Source: Macrolepiota albuminosa (lineage: Eukaryota; Basidiomycota; Agaricomycetes; Agaricales; Agaricaceae). Taken from it: DNA of 64,000 nt. Positions 1-10,141 of the stretch are shown here, piece by piece (position 1 is the first letter of the stretch; each line of letters opens with the position of its first letter). A model generated the notes under the pieces. That model did no database searches. It saw nothing but the letters and a program-made list of their open reading frames with translations, and had not been told where the DNA came from. A program made the position numbers and the translations under genes. The stretch covers positions 3,768,183 to 3,832,182 of the forward strand of contig JAMWFC010000117.1 in NCBI GenBank assembly GCA_027475525.1. Direction: 5' to 3'.

Positions 1-1489
1 AGCTTTCTATATTAAATGATAGTTGTTAACTATACTTTACTTGAACTACTTGAATTCTTTTATGTCAGTATTGTTGTAAAAAACATGTCATTTTATTGTG
101 TGATGACTAGTAAATTCTCTCTGTTAGAAATTACTTCAATAGAAGCTATTGCATAAGAAAAGATGCAATCTGAAAAAGCAACTGATATATAATGTGGGTT
201 TTTTTTATCAAGCAGATAGCTAAATATAACTATTTCAACAAGATAAAAGATGGAAAAGTTTTGGTTAAATGTAAAAGATTTTTTTCATTGAAAAACAAGT
301 CTTTTTTGAAAATCTTGAGGATTAGCAGCAGCAAAATTGACCACTTAAACATCACTTAATTTAAGTACATGGACATTCAATTCTATAAAGCAACTTGCTA
401 CATCAAAAGAGAAGTATTTGAGATTGATAACAGCCTTTTTAGATACTTGGAAAGTTTTAGTGTTATAGCATGTATAATTGATAGTATCTAGAATGATAGG
501 TTGTATGTTGTTGGATTTGGCATCTTGTCTAGAATAATATATAAAAAAATTGGTTAATAAAAGTGAAGTAATTCAAATATTTTGACTTATATATTTTGTA
601 AAGTCAAATTGTTTGTGAATTCAGTATAAGGCAGTTGCAATATATGCATTTTAAAAATTATAAATAAATAAAGTTCAATTAATTGCAGTGGTTGCAGAAT
701 GTTGACATTTAAATATTCAACACGTATTAGTTGTTGGCATTAGAAATATTTTTTTCTTTATCAAAGATATAGCTCAAGCTGCTTTTATTTGTTTCTTCTC
801 TGCAATGTCAATAAGCCTTATCATATCAAGAAAAAAAGTATAATTGAAAACAAACTTCGAGTCTAACTTATTAATATTTTCTTGCATATTAGCTTTATTG
901 GAAGTCATTTGTTTGTACTTCTTCTTTGTTGTTTGCTCTAATATGGTAGTTTTAGTATCTGATTCAGATCTTATTTGTCATTTTCTATATTATGACTGGT
1001 TAGAATTAAATGCTAATATTAACAATAAAAGTAAAGCAATGTACTTAGCTGAAAGTTGGGCCATTTAGTGACACTATGAGAAACTAAAAGTAAAGATAGG
1101 TTCTTTTCAATGTGATTATTTTAAAGCATATTTGTTGTCTTCAAAAAGCATGTTCAGTTATTATATTTACAAACAATAACAAAAACAATGAAGTTGCCAA
1201 TTATTTTTAAGCATATTAATTTGACTGAAACTAAAAATTACTTTTACATTTATGTTGATTAGAAGTCGTTTATTTTGCTTTCAACATTATTTTGCTAAGA
1301 TCCAGTGATTTTTAAGAAGTTTCAACAATTGTGTTAGCAAGCAATGTGGCCTATTTCTGTCAAAAGCAGTCTGGTAATTTTTAGCAAGTTTCAAGTTTTG
1401 TGCTAGCAAGCAATGAGGCTTATTCCTATTAAAAGCAGCATTACAAGATTATCAAGAATATCTTCGGTAGTACTTGCAATGTCATTTTA
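1..1489. repeat. Large dispersed repeat, copy 1, first part
   Basis: Aligns by eye with 31919-33430. The two copies differ mostly by C-to-T and G-to-A changes, with this copy the more AT-rich. The repeat runs off the left edge of the window. Short reading frames here are remnants of those better preserved in copy 2 and are full of stops. The identity of the repeat is unknown; no terminal repeats are visible because the left end is outside the window. Confidence 0.8.
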
Positions 1490-3018
1490 TAGTGGCTCAA
1501 AAAACTGTCCCAATGTTTCATACTTTTTGAAAGATAATATTTGCATGAAGGATGGAAAGTACTTAAAATTCTAATTAAATCATGTAATATACTATGGAAT
1601 TATAGCTACAGAATGAACCTATGCTTATGTAATTGAGATTAAAACTGATGGAGCAATAGCCATTTTAAAATATCCACTTATTGGGACAGTTTTTTGAGTA
1701 TTTCTAATTTTTCAGGTTTATTCCTGTTTTAGTCAGAAACAAGAAGTAAGTTGCATGTAGGAATACAGACAAAGTCATGTGACCATGTTTACATATATTT
1801 GGGAGTAGTTCAAGCTGGTTGAACCACATCTTAACCTTCAACCACTATCATGAAAGTTACTCCTCCTGCACAACACTCTGTTATTGCTTCTCTTCTTGCT
1901 GAAGAGTATTTTCTGCACTAGAAATTGAGGCTAAAACTGGTTTAAGAAAATCTACTATTGGAAGGATTGGTAGAGAGTTGGAAATGGACAAGAAAAACTA
2001 TTCTAGAGGCTATCCTGCTAAGCTTACTCTACCTGATAAACAGACTATTGTTCACCAAATCTCAACTGGGAGACTTAATACAGCTGTCCAGAATATGTTG
2101 AAGAAGGGGAGTTCCTATGCTCAAAGCTAGACATTGACAACTACAGCTTAAATAGGCTCAGAAGCATCAGAACTGGACTATAATAGAGGACTGAAAAAGA
2201 ATGTTGTAGACAAATGAGACAAAGATTAACAGGATTGAGTTAAATAGGAAGCAGTATGTGTGGAAGCTATAAGGAGAAGGCATTTCAGACTGAACAATTA
2301 CATTTACTGTGAAGCATGGAGGAGGAAATAATCTCATGGTATGGGGCTGTATAGGTTGGAATGGAATAGAAAAGCTTGTGAAGATGGTGGGAATTATGAA
2401 TGCAAAGCAGTACTGTGAAATTTTGCATGATGAAGCAAAGGAGAGCTTTGAGAAGTTGGAGATGGAGGAGGATGCCTGCTACTTTCAATAGGACAATAAC
2501 CCCAAACACAACTCTAAGAGAGCTAACAAGTAGTTTGAGAATAATAACTTTGATATCTTTTGGTGGCCAGCCCAATCTCTTGATCTCAGCCCTATTGAAC
2601 ATCTCTGAGAGTACCTTAAGGAGCAACTTAGGCAGTATGAAACACCTCTTCATGATGTATATGAATTATGGAAGAGGATTGCAAAGAAGTGGGATGAAAT
2701 AACATCAGAGATATGCCAAAGACTAATAGAAAGCATGCCTAAAAGGATTTAAGCAATTATCAAGGCAAATAGAGGACATACAAAATATTAGATACTAAAA
2801 TTAGAGATGCTCAAAAAACTATTCCGATGAATGAATATTTTAAAATGGCTATTGCTCCATCAGTTTTGATTTTAATTATATAAGCCTAAATTTATTCTTT
2901 AGCTACAATGCCATAGTATTTTACATGATTTAATCAGAATTTTAAATACTTCTCATTCTTTATGCTAATATCATCTTTTAAAAAGTATAAAACATTGAGA
3001 CAGTTTTTTGAGCCACTG
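1490..3018 (+). mobile_element. Tc1/mariner-like DNA transposon, decayed (Tc1-A)
   Basis: Bounded by inverted repeats of about 220 bp whose outer ends read cagtggctcaaaaaactg, with the first base mutated to t on the left. They are flanked by TA on both sides (1488-1489 and 3019-3020), the target duplication of the Tc1/mariner superfamily. The matching place in repeat copy 2 (about 33430) lacks the element, so it inserted after the repeat duplicated. Two related elements lie at 31016 and 56320. Many C-to-T type changes show it is dead. Confidence 0.9.
1850..2791 (+). pseudogene. Tc1-like transposase, dead
   Basis: Cut-and-paste DDE transposase relic. Reading from the ATG at 1850 gives the same protein as the element at 56320, but with many stops created by transitions. 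Recognisable blocks are the helix-turn-helix start (MKVTPPAQHS), a degraded first catalytic block (TNETKIN, where the family has TDE), HGGGNNLMVWGC near 2316, the second-Asp block DNNPKH near 2495 and the last block SPIEHL near 2590. The spacing fits a DD34-type Tc1 transposase. It is non-functional and about 310 codons long, the usual size for the family. Confidence 0.85.
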
Positions 3019-6000
3019 TACCTATTGAACATTTATCAAATTAAAATTAGAAGTAGCATCACAGAATTATTAATAGTATTTTCAATAGCACTTATCATTG
3101 GTGCAACATCATTTTACTTGTTGAAAATCTATTAACATCAATTAGAAGTTGTATCATGAGATTATAAATGTACTCTTAATAATGTAATCAATGCAAGTAG
3201 CAACTTTGCCATGGTGTATTAATTTTTAAATAGTAAGATACTTATTTTTATATAATTATCATAGAGAATAATGCACTTTACTATAAATTTGCCAATGCCA
3301 TATTTATAGTTTCATTCAGATGTTCAAAATTGAACAACTATCAAATGCAATTAGTGTTGCAATTTTCCATGAATAAAAGAATTGAAATTTTGAATTGCAA
3401 AAATGCAGGAAAGTCAAAATACATTTGTGATTTCTCATTATTCTGATAATGTTTTTTATTTATTGTAGTTAATCAAGCAACTTTTTTTGTGAACTTGCAA
3501 CTTGCAGATGCTTCTCTTTGTCATCAACTTGCATACTATAATACAATGCAGAAAATTAAAGAAGATTTTGAAGTCAAGTTTGTTATCAGTGGCTTTAGTG
3601 AAATAGATTTAGAAGTTTTGCTTGATTTCTCTGGCTTTATTCTAAAGTTCAGGCTTCCTTCTTTTTCAAGCAATTATTAGTTTGTTGCTATATTGCTATT
3701 GTTATTTAATTTTAATTTATTCAACCTATAATTTAATATTTGCTAAAATAAATTTAATTCATTAAATTACTTTGTTACTATTTTAATGAATTAAATTTAT
3801 GATCACACCAAACATTTGTAATTACTTTGATGATAATTTAGTAGCACTAAATCTTATTTTTTTTCTTATTTCAATAAAACGTTTGTCAAAGATAATATGA
3901 ATGTGTATAAATCTTATCAAGTTCTTTTGGAGGCATATGCTATTTGTCTAAAGACAAAAATTTGTATACCAAAAGGACCGAGTTATTCTCTCACTAAAAA
4001 ACTACTTCCTGAGACAATAGACAATCATGGCATTCTCACTAGTCTACTTTAGACTAATAGATATGTTCATATCAATGATAATATTATTGTCTTTTATAAA
4101 TTAGTTTCTAATTATAGAAGCAAGTAAGTTTGCTTTTATTAATCAATTACTTGAAAAATAAAGCAGTCTTTATAAGTAAATGTATAAGCAGATTGCTTAT
4201 CCTGGAGTTTTTTGTATTGGATAACTTGTTGAAGCAAGTATCAGTTTTTGTACTATCAAGATTGAACAGAAAAATGCACTATTAATTCATCTAAATAAGT
4301 TATTTCTTGTTGCTAAACATAGAACTATAGTGAAACCTCATCTAGTAGAGTTTAAGTGCTATAAATTAAAACTCTTACTATTAGTTATTGAAAAATGAGC
4401 TAGCTAATCAGTCTTGCAATTTTGAATCTGTAATATCTCAAGGAGTTCAGAAGGATCATATTAAGATTAATAAAGTTTTTTTACTCTAATGAGGCAGATT
4501 TCAATGAGGATGAAGACTTTTGAAAGGAAGCACAATATCAAGTTAAATTGAATTAGTATGCTACTATAAGTTGTTTTTTAAAGTACATGCTGAGAACTTC
4601 ATATATTCTTTGAATTATAGTCTAAATAAAGTATATGTAATTGTTGATTGTAATTGAATATCTTTACTTTGAATATAATAAAAAAAACACAGTTACATGT
4701 AAAAACAGAATTGAAAACTTTGCTTGAATGCTTTTGTTAAAATCATACAGAAGATTCTTATAATATTATCTAATTTTTCAAATGAAAAAAAAAATCAAAT
4801 ATTATAATTTTAAAAGTAAGACTTATTTCTTCTTGCTTAGCTATCTGCCATACACAAAGTCTTATATTTTATTTGACAATTTTCAAATATATTGCAACAA
4901 TTTATTGTTGAAAAAGCTGAGATCTATTACTTTAGCTACTCTTATTGTAAAATGCTTATATCTAAGAGCTTAAAAATATTGAGCTAAACATAAAATTATT
5001 TATTGATATGTTAGATTATAATTCTAAGATATAAAATAAATAGATTGTAGATCAAGATTATTCTTTCCATGTCAGAAAATGTCTTTGATTTTTAAAGCTA
5101 CATGTTTAAACATTTAAGCTTAAGCTTTTTAAGCTTTAACTAAGGTATGTGCTACATTATTGCTGATAAAAATAAGAATATATCAATTAACTTATTTTTC
5201 AGTAAATATATTCATCATTCAACAAGAAAGACAAATAAAACATATCAGATTTTAATAAGAGTCATGATATTTTACCATCCTTGCCAAAGCTGCTAGTCAT
5301 ATCTACTTTGTTATAAATTTTGAAAATAATTTTATTTATTTATATTAGCAGCAAAGTATGATGCTTTCTTAGCACTAGAGATCTTTAATGATATTAATGA
5401 GAGTGTCGTGCCAATATGAAAATAAACATAGTCAAGTACTTATTTTCTAACACAATCTTTGCATTTAAATTAAAAATTATTATCTAATTCAATATTACTT
5501 GCACAGCGCAGCTCAAGACTGACCAGGTGGCATAAGCTTCTTAAACTATTAGTACATTCAATTACCTTTTTTGCAATTACTATTTTTATTAAATGACATA
5601 CTTCTAACAAACAACCACTAACTTGAATCTATACAAGCCTTTAACAAATCATATAACAAAAGCTCAATCCACTTTGTAAATTCAACATTCTTTCATTTAT
5701 CAATATATTTTGCAGTATCATCCCTTTGAATAAACACATCAAGTGCTTAGCGCTCATTTCTTAATATTTTTGAATTCAGATTAAAAAGTCATTGTTTGAT
5801 CTGATTCTTAACATTATCTGCATAGCCCAATTCAAGGCTGACAAAGTAGCATAACCTTTTCAAATTATTCAATATATCTATTATCTCTTCTATCTATATT
5901 CTAGCTCAAAGCTAATTAGATAATATAAACTTTTCAGACTTTTCAGTATATCTATTATCTTCTTCTAATTCAGGACTGAATATATAGCATGAACTTCTCA

Positions 6001-6448
6001 GACTATTAAATATATTCATTATCTTTTCTGCATTTGCTGTTTTTATAAATAAAGTTAAAAAAATACTTTTTAGTATATTAGTAACTTAATTCAATTGACA
6101 TCAAATCACTATCAATCTTATGACTCTTGTAGAAATTTTTTATAACTATACAATACACTGATATAATGTGCAAACATATCTCAACATTTTATTTACGACT
6201 CACACCTCTTCTCATAAACACAAATCAGAACCAATCTTCTGCACTAGTCAACTCCTCATCTTCTTCAATCAACACAGATATGAAAATAAAGCTAAAATCT
6301 ATAATAGAAAAGTATCATGCCATAAAGAAAAACAATAAAAAATATATGTGACAATCTTATATATTGCTTCTTTTGGATACAACTTTGATTGATTGCTTAT
6401 AGTGTACAGCTTTTTGGCCTATGCAGAAGAAGTCATTGATAATATAAG
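3019..6448. repeat. Large dispersed repeat, copy 1, second part
   Basis: Continues the alignment with copy 2 (about 33430-37060) after the Tc1-like insertion. It includes the counterpart of the spliced gene at 33864-34969 (here about 3490-4555), still with recognisable intron borders but with stops and frame breaks. It ends with ATAAG at 6444-6448, the target duplication of the gypsy element. It is strongly AT-rich because of one-directional transitions. Confidence 0.8.
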
Positions 6449-6624
6449 TGTAACCTGAGGTTACTAGCTAGAACTATCTGTGTATTTCACACAGTGCTAA
6501 ATCAGACCGCAATATCGGATTTGACTAGTACTTAGTGCGAAAACAAGATGTTATCTTACGTAATACTCTACTAAAGGATTATAGCGTCGTTGACGCTGAT
6601 GGTAAGACGGATGACTCCGTTACA
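6449..6624 (-). repeat. 3' LTR of the chromovirus
   Basis: 176 bp, identical by eye to 17742-17917. Six-base inverted ends TGTAAC/GTTACA. On the element strand the internal sequence just before it ends in a run of six G then TA, the likely polypurine primer for plus-strand synthesis. Confidence 0.97.
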
Positions 6625-6980
6625 TACCCCCCAATGAGACCGAATACTCGGTCTTGATCACGGGAGGTAGAACGAAATGAACGATGCACGGTAGTGCAAT
6701 AACGAATGGATGCACGCGTGTTGCGTGGCTGAGAGGCGTTAGTACTCATGCGCAATGAAGATATGTCGGCCGGACACAAGAGACAGCAGTCCTTATCAGA
6801 CACAGGCGCAGGGGACGCCAGCAGTAGGTAGTCAACGGTGTATATAATAAAAGTATAAAAAACAAGAAAAATGACCCCTCCTCTGGGTCCGCTGTATCTA
6901 CACGCGACTCTAAAGTGCGTATCAGCTGGAATGGCTCGAGTCAAATACTCAGAGGTACATACAAAATTGTATACAAGGGT

Positions 6981-9914
6981 CTAGGACCCGGATGACGATG
7001 CTCCCGCGACAGCGCCCGTCTCAGTCACCATTGCCTCCTCCTCCAGTGCAACGTTAATCGCGGGAGGGGGAGGCGCCGATTCCGTCCTCGGTGGGGTTAT
7101 AGGCCCCTCGGCTGCAGGCGTGTCTACCACCATAGGCTCTGTTAGTGCGACGTTAATCGCTGAAGCGGTGGTGGTAAGCGTACCATGATCTGCCGTGCGT
7201 GACAGGAGATTGACCCGGCCTGGGTCCATGTCTGCTGCTGGCAGGTCATGCGCTGCCGAGCGTTTTAGGAGATTGACCCGATTCGGGTCCATGCCAATCA
7301 AGTAATAGAGGCCGTTGGCCTCAGGATTTTCCGGGAGCTTGCTCTCCTCGTGGTGCTTGAACATCAGACGATAGTGATCGTCTTCAGTCATCTCCCGCCA
7401 TCCATCCCATTGCGGGATTGCGGCGGGGGTGCCATACTTGGAGAGGCGCTCCATACGCTCGTCATCAACCTGCTTAAAGATGTCCATAGACATCGTGGGG
7501 GAGTGGAACTGCTGTTCCAGGAAGACTACGCCGTACGTGTACGCGTGGTCCACCCATTCCAGCGGAATCCGGTTGTGTAACAAGACGCGTAACGCGTCGT
7601 CGTCGGAGAAGTTCCGTGCATGGTCGTCGGGCACGTGAACTTGATGAATTTCGAGCTGCGGCCCACGTTGGGGCTCAAATGGCTGCTCGGGAAACATGGC
7701 GTCATACGAGGCAATCGCCTCTCGGTAAAGCCCTGGTCGGGCCACGACGAGGGTCATGCGCCGTACGATCACCGGCTTGGCTGCGCTGTTAGCGCACAAT
7801 GCTCGACATAAGGCGAACCCAAAGAGGGTCCGCCAGTGCATGCGGTAGGCATGATCCACGGCGATACCTTGATAGGTATTCTCCAGCCCAGGTCGACCAA
7901 AGACCAGCGCGTACTGCGCCAGTTGGTCCAAGTCGAACGGTGTGGCTGGATCCTGAGCGCGCATTACGCGCAGCGCCGTGGTGCCATCGTCTTTCGTGCG
8001 CAAAAAGCGCCCCGGAATGTGTCGTCGCTCGACAAGAGCGAGGTCGTCAGGGCCCTGCATCGGGTTGACGAGGTCTTGGTACCTAGGCTCCTTCATCAGG
8101 AGCTGCATGGTTCGGTCGTGCAGAGCCTCCACTGTTCGCTGCGCGAACATCTGGAGCTCTGTGATCAGCATATACGCGACGATTCTGTCGCGACGCGGGA
8201 CGTGTACATTGGCGTAATACTTATAGAGCCGGTCCAGCTCTAGAGGAGTGCGGGGAAGACCGCGTGGGGCGTGCTTGTAAACAATCGTGCCCGGTATGTG
8301 GGCAGGATGGCCAGAGGAATATTCGTATGACGCCGCTCTATTGGCGTCAGCTCCCATCAACACCGTATTCGTGGCATACGAATAATAGGTGCAATGGCTG
8401 AGTGCTCCTCTAAAGCACGAGTTCATTCGCTCGATATCGAGCGGACCCCACACCTTCACCCCCAAGCCATCGGGGATCCTCCCCGAACACTCATCCTCGG
8501 CCCTCGCCTTCTGGGCCTTTAGCTCCTTGGCGTGGACCGCCTTCTTCTTTGCAATGCGCTTATTGCGCGCTACTCGTTGGAATCGGTCTGCGGCCGATTC
8601 CCCCTCCTCCCCGTCCTCCTCCTGCTCCGAGCTCGACTCCCCATAGTCGCTCTCGTCGGACAGGGACGGTACTGGTTTCTTGCCCTTATCGGGCCTAGTC
8701 TTCCCCCTCGAGGTCGCCACCAGACCATCATACTGCTCCGGCGTACGGGGGTCTGGGGTCAAGACGACCACGGGGTACTTTGCTGGTGGGGCCGGTACAA
8801 ACACCGGCAGCATAAACAACATCTGGACTTCTCTCGCTCGTGCGGGAATGCCAGCAGGAAAGAGTATAACCTCCAATTTGGAGGCATCGAGGGGCGGCTT
8901 GCGGCCGCGACGCTGACGAGACGGCCCCGACTTGGTCAGGGCGGCCGATTCGGGTTGTGGCTGAGCCACCGGAGGAGCAGGCGCATTTCGCGCCAGAGTA
9001 TTCCCTCCAGGCCCAGCGCGAGGAGTAACAGTAACGGGCGCTCTTGGCGCCACAGCGACGGGTTTGGACCCCCTAGGTGGGGCCCGAGATGATGCGGCTT
9101 CCCGCTGACCCAAGGACAGACCTGCCAAGGGTTCACTGACGGCAGCCAGCGACTCTGACGAGGCCTGCGAGCCCGACTCGGGTAACCGCGATGACGAAGC
9201 CACGGGCTGAAGAGGCTGCTCATGGCGCGCGAATTGCGCTTCCGACGGCATCCTTGCCTGTGGAGGAGCGACCGGTCGACTGGGCTGATATCTCGCCCTC
9301 TTGACCTCAGCGGTCGATTCCTCACTCGTGGCGATTTTGCGCTTAGACGCGCGCTCGATCTGCTCCAGCGCTGCGACGCGCTGCCTCTTCATCAGCTCGA
9401 TCTGGTCGAGCAATCCCTCCATCACCATCACGGCCAAACTGTCCTGCAGAAAGGACGCAGTTGCAGGGACTGGCTGTCCCGCTGCTTCCAGTCTGCCCAA
9501 CAACCTATCTGACCCAACTACACTCTGCGCTTGTGGCGCAGGCTCCTCATACGACTCTGCTGCGGGCCGATGAGCCCATGGAACTGACGGCGGCCCCGTC
9601 ACCACACCTGCATACGTCGGATACGACGCAGACGAGCGTGAGGGCGGTTCCTGATAGTACCTATCCTCCGGGCGCCCATAGCGCCCATCATCATCGACCT
9701 CCATCTCTTGCGAGTGGAGGGGCGTTTGGTAAGGAAGCGGCTCCTCGCGGCCCGGGTAGGCCACGCCCGCTGACTGCAACTGACTCGCCGCCGGATATGG
9801 CGGCTGCCTCTGAAAATGGGACAACTGAGATGACGGCTGTATATTCGGGGGTCTCCCCCCTCCACTAGAGCCTTGCCGGCTCTGATCACTTTTTTGCGGC
9901 CCCCAATAGGCCAT
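6981..9914 (-). CDS. ORF3 of the chromovirus, unknown accessory protein
   Basis: Lies between pol and the 3' LTR, where retroviruses carry env. The frame is open from 10040 (1019 codons). I chose the ATG at 9914 (about 977 residues, starting MAYWGP) because the upstream part looks like untranslated leader. Visible parts: a Pro/Ser/Gln-rich N-terminus; a charged helix likely to coil (about 155-200) with basic KRAR; an AT-hook-like RRGRKPP near 338; an acidic Ser/Glu tract near 428; a well-ordered domain (about 490-875) that I do not recognise; and a C-terminal tail with two near repeats around RVNLL and two around AINVAL. No signal peptide or membrane segment is seen, so it is not a classic envelope. 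AT-hook and basic parts suggest nucleic-acid or nuclear contact, but that is inference. Confidence 0.85.
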   Translation of the reverse strand: MAYWGPQKSDQSRQGSSGGGRPPNIQPSSQLSHFQRQPPYPAASQLQSAGVAYPGREEPLPYQTPLHSQEMEVDDDGRYGRPEDRYYQEPPSRSSASYPTYAGVVTGPPSVPWAHRPAAESYEEPAPQAQSVVGSDRLLGRLEAAGQPVPATASFLQDSLAVMVMEGLLDQIELMKRQRVAALEQIERASKRKIATSEESTAEVKRARYQPSRPVAPPQARMPSEAQFARHEQPLQPVASSSRLPESGSQASSESLAAVSEPLAGLSLGQREAASSRAPPRGSKPVAVAPRAPVTVTPRAGPGGNTLARNAPAPPVAQPQPESAALTKSGPSRQRRGRKPPLDASKLEVILFPAGIPARAREVQMLFMLPVFVPAPPAKYPVVVLTPDPRTPEQYDGLVATSRGKTRPDKGKKPVPSLSDESDYGESSSEQEEDGEEGESAADRFQRVARNKRIAKKKAVHAKELKAQKARAEDECSGRIPDGLGVKVWGPLDIERMNSCFRGALSHCTYYSYATNTVLMGADANRAASYEYSSGHPAHIPGTIVYKHAPRGLPRTPLELDRLYKYYANVHVPRRDRIVAYMLITELQMFAQRTVEALHDRTMQLLMKEPRYQDLVNPMQGPDDLALVERRHIPGRFLRTKDDGTTALRVMRAQDPATPFDLDQLAQYALVFGRPGLENTYQGIAVDHAYRMHWRTLFGFALCRALCANSAAKPVIVRRMTLVVARPGLYREAIASYDAMFPEQPFEPQRGPQLEIHQVHVPDDHARNFSDDDALRVLLHNRIPLEWVDHAYTYGVVFLEQQFHSPTMSMDIFKQVDDERMERLSKYGTPAAIPQWDGWREMTEDDHYRLMFKHHEESKLPENPEANGLYYLIGMDPNRVNLLKRSAAHDLPAADMDPGRVNLLSRTADHGTLTTTASAINVALTEPMVVDTPAAEGPITPPRTESAPPPPAINVALEEEAMVTETGAVAGASSSGS

Positions 9915-9956
9915 TCTAAAGCAACACGTAGACGACGTGTATTGGGACTGAGGAAA

Positions 9957-9990
9957 GAAAGAAAAAAAACAATCTCCCAGCTCCGCCAGT
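9957..9990 (-). promoter_or_regulatory. Candidate 3' splice site upstream of ORF3
   Basis: On the element strand a pyrimidine run (about 20 of 22 bases are T or C) ends in CAG at 9960-9958, 44 bases before the ORF3 ATG. A second AG falls directly before the ATG. This is what a spliced subgenomic mRNA for ORF3 would need. No donor was identified in the leader, so use of the site is a guess. Confidence 0.4.
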
Positions 9991-10141
9991 GGTGTAAACA
10001 ACCACAAACACACGCCACCCGGCGCCGCGTCGGCGATCATAATCGCCTAAATAGTTACAATCACAGCCACACTTAGTGGCCACCCGGTCATTTACCGGCA
10101 ATCAAAGTGGACTTCGTCCACATTCCACCACCACACGCGCA

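Noticed and set aside
1300..1440. Two similar segments about 65 bp apart as a regulatory array (also at 33250-33390)
   Set aside because: An old imperfect duplication present in both copies of the large repeat; no sign of function.
9461..9868. Several plus-strand frames inside the chromovirus
   Set aside because: Shadows of ORF3 and pol on the other strand, without domains of their own.
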